A program made the position numbers and the translations under genes. The notes under the pieces were generated by a model. It was given only the letters and a program-made list of their open reading frames with translations. It did not search any database and was not told the origin of the DNA. A DNA stretch of 8,196 nucleotides from Oscillospiraceae bacterium (GTDB lineage: Bacteria; Bacillota_A; Clostridia; Oscillospirales; Oscillospiraceae), in NCBI GenBank assembly GCA_017936985.1, contig JAGBEM010000246.1:1-8196 (forward strand). The letters are read 5' to 3'. Below, one piece after another: positions 1 to 3,857 of this stretch (positions are counted from its first letter, which is position 1; each line of letters begins with the position of its first letter).

Positions 1-84
1 AACGGCTATATGGTTGCAAATACCACCATAACGATCAGCGGCAAGCGATACACCTTTAACGCCTCCGGCGTGTGGGTTGGCTGA
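1..84 (+). CDS. C-terminal end of a probable secreted protein with cell-wall-binding (choline-binding-like) repeats; 5' part outside window
   Basis: Frame 1 is open from the window edge to a TGA at 82-84 and gives 27 residues. They include NGYMVANTTITISGKRYTF followed by NASGVWVG. The pattern of a Gly-Tyr-Met turn, a beta strand, GK(K/R)Y-(T/H)F, then (D/N)ASG, is that of the last unit of CW_binding_1 / choline-binding-type repeats found at the C termini of secreted clostridial enzymes and adhesins. In that family these repeats hold the protein on the cell wall. Only the last repeat is visible, so the catalytic or other N-terminal part is unknown. A GC-rich hairpin begins 21 bases after the stop, consistent with this being the end of the transcription unit. 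The family call is moderately sure; the function is not determined. Confidence 0.55.
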   Translation, partial: NGYMVANTTITISGKRYTFNASGVWVG

Positions 85-105
85 TAAGTCTAATATCTAA
101 ACGTA

Positions 106-133
106 AAGCCCTCCGGCCGCGGTCGGAGGGCTT
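106..133 (+). terminator. Intrinsic-terminator-like hairpin after the cell-wall-binding-repeat gene
   Basis: A perfect 10-bp stem AAGCCCTCCG (106-115) / CGGAGGGCTT (124-133) closes an 8-base loop. It lies 21 bases beyond the TGA at 82-84. The U-tract is poor: the stem ends in TT and is followed by CAGACTG. It may therefore be a weak terminator or a processing or stability hairpin. The hairpin is clear; its role as a terminator is likely. Confidence 0.65.
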
Positions 134-139
134 CAGACT

Positions 140-253
140 GTCAAAAACCATTGTTTTCAAACAGTTAATATCAAGTGAACCAACGCGTTCATAAATTAAA
201 TTTTATATAGTATAAAGCTTTTATTAATACTATGTTTGCGGGCGGTTTTTGAC
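140..253. repeat. AT-rich 114-bp segment bounded by a 10-bp inverted repeat
   Basis: GTCAAAAACC (140-149) is repeated in inverted orientation as GGTTTTTGAC (244-253). A second short match, CAAACA (159-164), corresponds to TGTTTG further inside the right end. The interior is AT-rich and contains no ORF I would defend. I see no flanking target-site duplication. It could be the remnant of a miniature inverted-repeat element or chance in AT-rich DNA. Apart from this, the stretch from 134 to 283 shows nothing convincing. Confidence 0.3.
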
Positions 254-282
254 GAAAACAGCATATTTTGTTCTATACACAG

Positions 283-308
283 CAAAAGCGAGGTGTTTCC
301 ACCTCGCT
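283..308 (-). terminator. Rho-independent terminator of the leftward membrane-protein gene
   Basis: On the minus strand, AGCGAGGTG-GAAA-CACCTCGCT (308-287) forms a 9-bp stem with a stable GAAA tetraloop. It is followed by TTTTGC, with the T run beginning in the last stem pair. It starts 8 bases after the TAA at 317-319 of the leftward membrane-protein gene. Confidence 0.8.
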
Positions 309-316
309 ACCTTGTT

Positions 317-805
317 TTATTCATGTGTTTGGATTAAATATAATTTACGAATACGCAATGCCATAAGAGAAGAAAAAATCAGTATGCCGCAGCTAAAAAG
401 TAAAGTATCGCAAACAACGAAAAAGAGAAACAATTTGTATGATGTAATTTCTCTAACAATCTCGCCATGGTCAACGATGTAGAACAAACCGTCTATTGTT
501 TCGGGGCCACCGCCTGCGGCAAACAAAGATACTCCACATATAACCGAAGTAATAATTGAAACGAGCAATGATATATTCAAGCAAATATCTAAAAATTTAT
601 GTTTTATTTTTACATCGGGTATTACGGTGTCACCAAACGCACTTGAAGTGATTGCTTGAATTAAAACGGAAGCAAAAACTCCTAAAACCCAAATTCCGGA
701 AACTTCAAAGAAAAGCGGTATAATAATAAAACAGATATTTATAATCCAAGTCAGTAGAGAAAAACAATATATAAACTTATTGATAGGTTTTGATTTCTTC
801 TCCAT
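317..805 (-). CDS. Hypothetical four-helix integral membrane protein
   Basis: The product is 162 residues, not recognised as a named family. It has four strongly hydrophobic segments, at about residues 11-33, 38-56, 71-97 and 122-150. The N terminus (MEKKSKPINK) and the end of the last helix (RIRKLY) are basic, so by the positive-inside rule both ends probably face the cytoplasm. A loop at 98-121 (AAGGGPETIDG..VDHGEIVRE) is polar. The ATG start is supported by GAGGTGATATT directly upstream and by a near-consensus promoter 20 bases further up. A terminator lies just after the stop. The gene is AT-rich compared with the right part of the window and stands alone, divergent from the 49-residue AbrB ORF. 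Its control region is a diverged copy of the one in front of the 1127-1666 gene, so both genes sit in equivalent positions beside a spoVT-type start. Function unknown. Confidence 0.75.
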   Translation of the reverse strand: MEKKSKPINKFIYCFSLLTWIINICFIIIPLFFEVSGIWVLGVFASVLIQAITSSAFGDTVIPDVKIKHKFLDICLNISLLVSIITSVICGVSLFAAGGGPETIDGLFYIVDHGEIVREITSYKLFLFFVVCDTLLFSCGILIFSSLMALRIRKLYLIQTHE

Positions 806-825
806 AATATCACCTCAAGATAGTT

Positions 826-854
826 ATTATATCACAATTAACCCAAAAAGTAAA
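826..854 (-). promoter_or_regulatory. Sigma-A promoter for the leftward membrane-protein gene
   Basis: On the minus strand, TTTACT (854-849), a 17-base spacer and TATAAT (831-826) form the promoter, with an extended -10 TG two bases before the hexamer (TGATATAAT). The -10 box is perfect consensus and lies 20 bases before the ATG at 805. The same arrangement occurs at 1689-1717. Confidence 0.85.
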
Positions 855-862
855 TTACGGCA

Positions 863-891
863 GTATAAATTCCCTTTAATCACAAATAATA
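863..891 (+). promoter_or_regulatory. Candidate sigma-G-type promoter for the 49-residue AbrB ORF (copy A)
   Basis: GTATA (863-867), 17 bases, AATAATA (885-891) resembles the Bacillus sigma-G pattern GHATR-18-CATNHTA. It has one base off in the -10 box and one in the spacer. The same two boxes with the same spacing occur in copy B in front of spoVT, while the sequence between them has diverged. B. subtilis spoVT is known to be in the sigma-G regulon. The match alone is weak; the conservation between copies is what supports it. Confidence 0.4.
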
Positions 892-924
892 GTATCACGA
901 TTTGAAATTAAAGGAGATTTATAT

Positions 925-1074
925 ATGAAAGCAACAGGTATAGTACGCCGTATAGACGACCTCGGGCGTATTGTAATTCCCAAAGAAATCCGCCGCACGC
1001 TTCGTATCCGTGAGGGCAATCCCCTCATATATAACATTGACACCAATTCGCAGATTTTGTATAGCAATACATAG
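925..1074 (+). CDS. 49-residue stand-alone AbrB/SpoVT-type DNA-binding-domain protein, or leftover 5' fragment of spoVT
   Basis: Translation starts at ATG 925 behind AAAGGAG (910-916, 8-base spacing) and ends at TAG 1072-1074. Residues 1-34 match the SpoVT N terminus encoded at 1875 with only three substitutions (V10I, D32N and the last position). They include DDLGRIVIPKEIRRTLRIRE, the swapped-hairpin AbrB domain that dimerises and contacts DNA. After PL the sequence changes to IYNIDTNSQILYSNT and stops, so the GAF sensor domain of SpoVT is absent. A terminator hairpin follows 16 bases after the stop. There are two readings. One is a displaced 5' end of spoVT left by insertion at codon ~16-34. 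The other is a genuine small AbrB-like protein, since the tail could still supply the last strand of the fold (IY..D....I..YS resembles IYTEKDGGVIFRKYS). It has its own RBS and terminator and no internal stop, so it is probably translated. Confidence 0.65.
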   Translation: MKATGIVRRIDDLGRIVIPKEIRRTLRIREGNPLIYNIDTNSQILYSNT

Positions 1075-1090
1075 TCTGATGCAAAGAATA

Positions 1091-1117
1091 CCAGCGGAGT
1101 GAGTATCACTCCGCTGG
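1091..1117. terminator. Hairpin terminator between two convergent genes
   Basis: A perfect 12-bp stem, CCAGCGGAGTGA (1091-1102) / TCACTCCGCTGG (1106-1117), closes a 3-base loop. It lies 16 bases after the AbrB-fragment stop and 9 bases after the TAA (1127-1129) of the leftward gene. Rightward it is followed by TTGAGGTTATTATTT, leftward by TATTCTTTGC. Neither U-tract is perfect, but both are T-rich, so it probably serves both genes. Confidence 0.75.
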
Positions 1118-1126
1118 TTGAGGTTA

Positions 1127-1666
1127 TTATTTACTGATGTTATGTAAGATGCAGTATCGGCTTGTCGGGTCCACAGTTTCGGCTTCGTGTGTAAATAGAA
1201 TAAACCAGTTCATTGATTTATCAAACACATATAAATCTTGCGGTAAAATAGGGGGAGGATTGTACAGAACTTCTTCTGCCAATTCGTATGAGCCAAACCA
1301 TTCTTTTTCAATCAACTCCGCTAACTCTTTAGCATCCGCGTTGGCAACGAAATTTTTGGTTTTTTGATTATTAAAATTCAATTCGCCTGGATAGCAATGT
1401 GTCTCGTCATCCGACATAAAAATAACGCAACCATCAATGCTCTTTAAGGTAGATATTGCTTCTGGAAAAGATGATTCTATATTGGATGATACTCTTTCCC
1501 ATAAATATATGTGAGGAAGAACACTGGCATCGAACCCATACAGATGCCACCTTAAAAATCCGTACTCTTTGCGCTTTTTCTTTAGAAACTCGTCCCAAGA
1601 CAGAACATAACGCTCATGGAATTGTTTTCGTATTTCTTGAGCATTCTCGCAAAGCTCTATTTTCAC
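1127..1666 (-). CDS. Hypothetical 179-residue soluble protein, faintly DUF4275-like
   Basis: The start is GTG at 1666, supported by AAGGCGGTGAT ending 5 bases upstream and by a promoter in front. No signal peptide or membrane helix is visible, so it is probably cytosolic. Features include a basic N-terminal part with WDEFLKKKRKEYGFLRWHLYGFD (residues 24-46), a central acidic strand-like segment (GCVIFMSDDE, 79-88), and a C-terminal block YVFDKSMNWFILFTHE (146-161). The WHL(Y/F) segment followed late by (Y)V-D-x-x-W-x-x-x-THE recalls DUF4275-type proteins, small Firmicute proteins of unknown function. I recall that pattern only loosely, so treat it as a hint. The gene is AT-rich, alone in its transcription unit, convergent with the AbrB fragment and divergent from spoVT. 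It fills the interval between the two spoVT 5' ends and is the only cargo of that interval. An immunity-protein-like role is possible but unproven. Confidence 0.75.
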   Translation of the reverse strand: MKIELCENAQEIRKQFHERYVLSWDEFLKKKRKEYGFLRWHLYGFDASVLPHIYLWERVSSNIESSFPEAISTLKSIDGCVIFMSDDETHCYPGELNFNNQKTKNFVANADAKELAELIEKEWFGSYELAEEVLYNPPPILPQDLYVFDKSMNWFILFTHEAETVDPTSRYCILHNISK

Positions 1667-1688
1667 GATAAATCACCGCCTTTTGTTT

Positions 1689-1717
1689 ATTGTAGCATAG
1701 CTGTTTGAAAAAGTAAA
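1689..1717 (-). promoter_or_regulatory. Sigma-A promoter for the leftward 1127-1666 gene
   Basis: On the minus strand, TTTACT (1717-1712), 17 bases and TACAAT (1694-1689) form the promoter, with an extended -10 TG (TGCTACAAT). It is 22 bases upstream of the GTG start codon. The box positions match those of the promoter at 826-854. Confidence 0.8.
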
Positions 1718-1724
1718 TCTTGCG

Positions 1725-1753
1725 GTATAATCGACCTCTGTTTGCAGATACTA
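1725..1753 (+). promoter_or_regulatory. Candidate sigma-G-type promoter for spoVT (copy B)
   Basis: GTATA (1725-1729), 17 bases, GATACTA (1747-1753) is close to the sigma-G pattern GHATR-18-CATNHTA, with one mismatch and a spacer one base short. It is conserved at the same positions in copy A. Transcripts from here would carry the palindrome at 1772-1851 in the leader. An overlapping alternative is a sigma-A-like TTGAAA (1705-1710)-15-TATAAT (1726-1731), whose spacer is too short to be convincing. Confidence 0.45.
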
Positions 1754-1761
1754 ACAGCGTA

Positions 1762-1861
1762 ATTTGTAAAATTATTGTAGGGCGGGGGCTTGCTCCCGCC
1801 GCATACAAAAAAGCACCAAACGGCGGGAGTAAGCCCCCGCCCTACGATGTTATTTGTAAAA
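1762..1861. mobile_element. 80-bp palindromic MITE/REP-like element with 10-bp target-site duplication
   Basis: The arms are 1777-1801 and 1821-1845. They are 25 bases each and complementary at every position except one, 1792/1830, which would be a G-U pair in RNA; the loop is 19 bases. The left arm begins GTAGGGCGGGGGCTTGC and the right arm ends in CCCCCGCCCTAC. Weaker pairing extends to 1773/1849. The element, taken as 1772-1851, is flanked by the direct repeat ATTTGTAAAA (1762-1771 and 1852-1861). The equivalent place in copy A (ATTTGAAATT at 900-909) holds one such sequence and no palindrome, so A is the empty site. Similar GTAGGGGCGGG-type palindromes are, from memory, common in intergenic regions of gut Clostridia. 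There is no ORF, so mobility would depend on an enzyme supplied from elsewhere. The exact element ends are uncertain by a few bases. Confidence 0.8.
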
Positions 1862-1874
1862 AGGAGAAAGATAT

Positions 1875-2417
1875 ATGAAAGCGACAGGTATTGTAAGACG
1901 CGTTGACGATTTAGGAAGAATTGTAATTCCCAAAGAAATCCGCCGCACGCTCCGTATCCGTGAGGGCGATCCCCTTGAGATCTACACGGAAAAGGACGGC
2001 GGCGTGATCTTCCGCAAGTATTCCCCTATGGGAGATCTGCAGGATTTTGCGGCGCAAATGTGTGAAGCGATTGGATCCAGCACGGGCCGCATTGCTGCTG
2101 TTTCTGACCGGGATGCCATTATTGCGCTGTCCGGTGCGCCCAAACGGGAATTGCTGGACAAGCCCAATTCCGACGAGTTGGGTCGGCTCATGGAGCAGCG
2201 GAAAAATTACCGTTATGAATCCGGCGAAGCCCGGATCCAGGCTACGGAGGGGTCGGATAAATATCACCTGGGTGTCGCTGCGCCGATCCTCAGCCAAGGG
2301 GATCTGATGGGCTGCGTCATGCTGCTGCTGGGTGAGGGAGATTCGCCTCTGGCTGAGCCGGATCAGAAGCTGGCGCAAACGGCAGCGTCCTTCCTGGGAA
2401 AGCAGATGGAAAGCTGA
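1875..2417 (+). CDS. spoVT: Stage V sporulation protein T, forespore transcription regulator
   Basis: The product is 180 residues, the usual size for SpoVT (about 178 in B. subtilis). Residues 1-50 are the AbrB swapped-hairpin DNA-binding domain (DDLGRIVIPKEIRRTLRIRE at 12-30 and IYTEKDGGVIFRKYSP). Residues ~53-178 are a GAF-like domain with DFAAQMCEAIG, VSDRDAIIALSG and the closing AASFLGKQMES, all close to B. subtilis SpoVT as I know it. In Bacillus it is a tetrameric regulator that adjusts sigma-G-dependent genes late in forespore development and affects spore coat, cortex and germination. The start is ATG 1875 behind AAAAAGGAG (1858-1866, 8-base spacing); a terminator follows the stop. 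Two things are odd. The first 15 codons are AT-rich and differ from the other spoVT 5' end at 925, while codons 16-34 are nearly identical to it. In addition, a mobile palindrome sits in the leader 29 bases before the start codon. Confidence 0.95.
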   Translation: MKATGIVRRVDDLGRIVIPKEIRRTLRIREGDPLEIYTEKDGGVIFRKYSPMGDLQDFAAQMCEAIGSSTGRIAAVSDRDAIIALSGAPKRELLDKPNSDELGRLMEQRKNYRYESGEARIQATEGSDKYHLGVAAPILSQGDLMGCVMLLLGEGDSPLAEPDQKLAQTAASFLGKQMES

Positions 2418-2423
2418 ATATCC

Positions 2424-2457
2424 GTTCCGGCAGTAATGCTGCCGGAACTCTTTCTTT
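2424..2457 (+). terminator. Rho-independent terminator of spoVT
   Basis: GTTCCGGCAG (2424-2433) and CTGCCGGAAC (2439-2448) form a perfect 10-bp stem with loop TAATG. TCTTTCTTT follows. It begins 6 bases after the spoVT stop. Confidence 0.92.
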
Positions 2458-2483
2458 ACATTTGCCGGGCGGTGTGATAAACT
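2455..2483 (+). promoter_or_regulatory. Sigma-A promoter for the VanZ-family gene
   Basis: TTTACA (2455-2460), 17 bases and TAAACT (2478-2483) form the promoter, with an extended -10 TG at 2475-2476. The -35 box overlaps the U-tract of the spoVT terminator. The start codon is 21 bases beyond the -10 box. Confidence 0.65.
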
Positions 2484-2504
2484 GGCAAAAAGGAAGTGGA
2501 AGCA

Positions 2505-3014
2505 ATGAAAAATTGGATAAGCAAACACAGCATCGCTGTTTCGTTGATCCCTGTGGTGCTCATTATGGTGATGATCTTTTGCTTTTCTGCCCAAACGGGG
2601 GAAGAATCCGGGGAAATGAGCGGAGAAATTACCCAGTGGATCGTGGGAATCTTTGTGCAGAATCTGGACAGCCTGCCGGAAGCGGAGCAGGAGGCAATTT
2701 TCAGCCGGGTGGGCTTTGTGATCCGCAAGGGTGCGCATTTTTCAGAATATGCCCTGCTGGGCTTTTTTCTGCTGCTGCATATTCGGCAGATCAACAAACG
2801 GACTGCGGTGGCGCTGCCCTGGCTGTGGGCCTGGGGCGTTGGTACGCTGTATGCAGCCAGCGACGAATTTCATCAGAGCTTTGTGGGCGGACGGGGTCCC
2901 GCGGTGACGGATGTGCTGATCGACAGCTGTGGCGTGGCGGCAGGCGTTGCGCTGCTATGTTGGATCGTATGGGGGAAAATACGTACTTGCAAATCCTGTA
3001 AAAAGCCGCTATAA
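2505..3014 (+). CDS. VanZ-family membrane protein
   Basis: The product is 169 residues from ATG 2505. An in-frame GTG at 2496 would add MEA but would overlap the Shine-Dalgarno GGAAG (2492-2496), so the ATG is preferred. The N-terminal helix (10-28) is followed by the VanZ signature FSAQTGEESGEMSG (27-40). RKGAHFSEYALLGFFLLL (74-91) then gives the conserved K-x-x-H-F-x-E-Y motif, and SDEFHQSFVGGRGP-(x)-TDVLIDSCG (119-143) completes it. There are four hydrophobic segments, at about 10-28, 80-94, 104-118 and 138-157. The VanZ family is named for a teicoplanin-resistance protein of the vanA cluster. Most chromosomal members are of unknown function, so a resistance role should not be assumed. It has its own promoter and no van genes nearby. 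The last codons contain the promoter of the next gene, whose -10 box covers the stop codon. A late CKSC is present in the C-terminal tail. Confidence 0.92.
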   Translation: MKNWISKHSIAVSLIPVVLIMVMIFCFSAQTGEESGEMSGEITQWIVGIFVQNLDSLPEAEQEAIFSRVGFVIRKGAHFSEYALLGFFLLLHIRQINKRTAVALPWLWAWGVGTLYAASDEFHQSFVGGRGPAVTDVLIDSCGVAAGVALLCWIVWGKIRTCKSCKKPL

Positions 3015-3015
3015 T
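2987..3015 (+). promoter_or_regulatory. Strong sigma-A promoter inside the end of the VanZ-family gene
   Basis: TTGCAA (2987-2992), exactly 17 bases and TATAAT (3010-3015) form the promoter. The perfect -10 box contains the VanZ-family stop codon (TAA 3012-3014). It is well placed for the small membrane protein starting at 3076, leaving a leader of roughly 50 bases. Confidence 0.85.
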
Positions 3016-3075
3016 GAAGGTGTAATAAACGGGCAGCATTTGACCCGAAAAATAAACATATAAGGAGTTTTGAAT

Positions 3076-3336
3076 ATGGATACCCTGAAGAAGATTTTCC
3101 CCTATTCCTTCGGTGCTGAGGGCACCAACGCTCTGGTCGTCAAGATCATTGTTTACATCGTTGCTGCTGTGGTTGCCGGCATCGTCCTGGCATTGGCTGG
3201 CCTGCTGACTGGCTGGATCCCCGTCCTGGGCGCGATCATCGGTACTCTGCTGAGCATTGTTGGTTGGGTCGTTGAGGTCTATGTCATCGTCGGCATCGTT
3301 CTGCTGTGCCTCGATTACTTCAAGGTCATTAAGTAA
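3076..3336 (+). CDS. Small two-helix membrane protein, function unknown
   Basis: The product is 86 residues. ATG 3076 is chosen over an in-frame TTG at 3070 because AAGGAG (3062-3067) lies 8 bases from it. After a short polar N terminus (MDTLKKIFPYSFGAEG), residues 18-46 and 50-80 form two very hydrophobic Gly/Ala/Val/Ile-rich helices. They are joined by LTGWIPVLG and the protein ends LDYFKVIK. The repeated small residues (AAVVAGIVLALAG) would allow tight helix packing. It has a near-consensus promoter, a consensus RBS, a 16-bp terminator palindrome and uniform C- or G-ending codons (CTG, GTC, ATC, GGC). All of this points to a strongly expressed gene. I do not recognise a characterised family. 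A small abundant envelope protein fits, but this is inference. Confidence 0.85.
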   Translation: MDTLKKIFPYSFGAEGTNALVVKIIVYIVAAVVAGIVLALAGLLTGWIPVLGAIIGTLLSIVGWVVEVYVIVGIVLLCLDYFKVIK

Positions 3337-3344
3337 GAAAACCG

Positions 3345-3380
3345 AAAACCGGAGGTGCTGCAGCACCTCCGGTTTTTGTT
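3345..3380. terminator. Strong bidirectional terminator between convergent genes
   Basis: AAAACCGGAGGTGCTG (3345-3360) is directly followed by its exact reverse complement (3361-3376), forming a 16-bp palindrome that would fold with a small CTGCAG-region loop. Rightward the T run is TTTTTGTTT (3373 on). Leftward TTTTCGGTTTTC follows. It lies 8 bases after the small membrane protein's stop and abuts the stop of the leftward SdpI-like gene. Confidence 0.95.
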
Positions 3381-3841
3381 TATCGATACTCTTTTCTGCG
3401 GTAGCCATTACGGTCAAATACGATCATAACCGTAACATTGACCGCCAGACAGGCAGCTGCCGCCAAGCCCAGTTCCCAAAGCAGGCATTTCACAGCGGCC
3501 CAGACCATATCCATAGGCTCCATGCTCCGGAAGCCGTTGCAGATCAGCGCCATGATGATGGTCAAAATCAGACCTAACGCAGACCAGATCATACCGGCCA
3601 GCTTTTGAGTAAACTGCCAGGCGTCCAGGCTGGCCATGCCCCACCAGAACCGATAGCCAACGCCGTGGTTGGCTTCCTTGGGGGGCGCCAGCAGGTACAC
3701 CAGCCCAAAGCCAAGTAACAGCAGGGGGCCTGCCATGACCGCCAGCCGGGCGATCAGCTCTACCCAGCCCAGGACAGTATCCACTTTTGGCACAAATGCC
3801 GCAAAATCGAAGCCCTCAAACAGGCTCTTCAGTGCGTCCAT
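3380..3841 (-). CDS. SdpI/YhfL-like integral membrane protein
   Basis: The product is 153 residues with three hydrophobic segments, at about 26-51, 82-101 and 113-141. The segment NHGVGYRFWWGMASLDAWQF (58-77), just before the second helix, matches the SdpI-family pattern GYRT-xx-SM-xx-x-x-x-W-x-x-A/T-x-x-x-(A/S)G. SdpI of B. subtilis is the immunity protein and signal receiver for the SDP cannibalism peptide. Many homologues elsewhere are of unknown role, and no sdp toxin genes are visible here. The family call is fairly good, the immunity role unproven. The gene begins 16 bases after nrdR. Its Shine-Dalgarno GGAGTGA follows directly on the nrdR TAA, so the two are surely cotranscribed and possibly translationally coupled. 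Its C terminus (DRNGYRRKEYR) is basic and cytoplasmic by charge. Confidence 0.75.
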   Translation of the reverse strand: MDALKSLFEGFDFAAFVPKVDTVLGWVELIARLAVMAGPLLLLGFGLVYLLAPPKEANHGVGYRFWWGMASLDAWQFTQKLAGMIWSALGLILTIIMALICNGFRSMEPMDMVWAAVKCLLWELGLAAAACLAVNVTVMIVFDRNGYRRKEYR

Positions 3842-3857
3842 AGTAATGGGTCACTCC

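Larger units (their letters stand above)
806..1026. repeat. Copy A of a duplicated divergent-promoter / spoVT 5'-end module
   Basis: This segment matches 1667-1976 (copy B) once a 90-base insertion in B is removed. Shared landmarks in order (A / B) are ATCACC 809/1672, minus-strand -10 box 826/1689, AAAAAGTAAAT 845/1708, GTATAA 863/1725, ATAnTA 886/1748, ATTTG 900/1762, GGAG 913/1863 and the ATG 925/1875. The gaps between landmarks are 11, 13, 7 versus 6, 17 and 8 bases, so the spacing is almost unchanged. Within the coding part, codons 1-15 differ at 13 of 45 bases. Codons 16-34 (970-1026 / 1920-1976) differ at only 3 of 57, including an uninterrupted 32-base match. Similarity stops after 1026. 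Confidence 0.85.
1667..1976. repeat. Copy B of the duplicated divergent-promoter / spoVT 5'-end module, interrupted by a palindromic element
   Basis: This is the counterpart of 806-1026. It carries the RBS and promoter of the leftward 1127-1666 gene, the candidate spoVT promoter, the spoVT RBS and the first 34 spoVT codons. Removing the 80-base palindrome and one 10-base direct repeat (90 bases) brings the intergenic length from 208 to 118 bases, against 119 in copy A. Codons 1-15 here use AGA, TTA and GGA, where copy A has CGC/CGT, CTC and GGG. From codon 16 the two are nearly identical. Confidence 0.85.

Noticed and set aside
249..482. 77-residue plus-strand frame overlapping the leftward membrane-protein gene
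   Set aside because: It has no ribosome binding site and runs through the terminator hairpin and antisense to the 317-805 gene.
1777..1845. Large palindrome as an ordinary terminator of an upstream rightward gene
   Set aside because: No rightward gene ends before it, it lacks a U-tract on the plus strand, and it has a flanking direct repeat with an empty counterpart, so insertion explains it better.
1911..2738. 275-residue open frame on the minus strand over spoVT and the VanZ-family gene
   Set aside because: It lies antisense to two firmly recognised genes, is rich in His/Arg/Gln as shadow frames are, and has no RBS or known motif.
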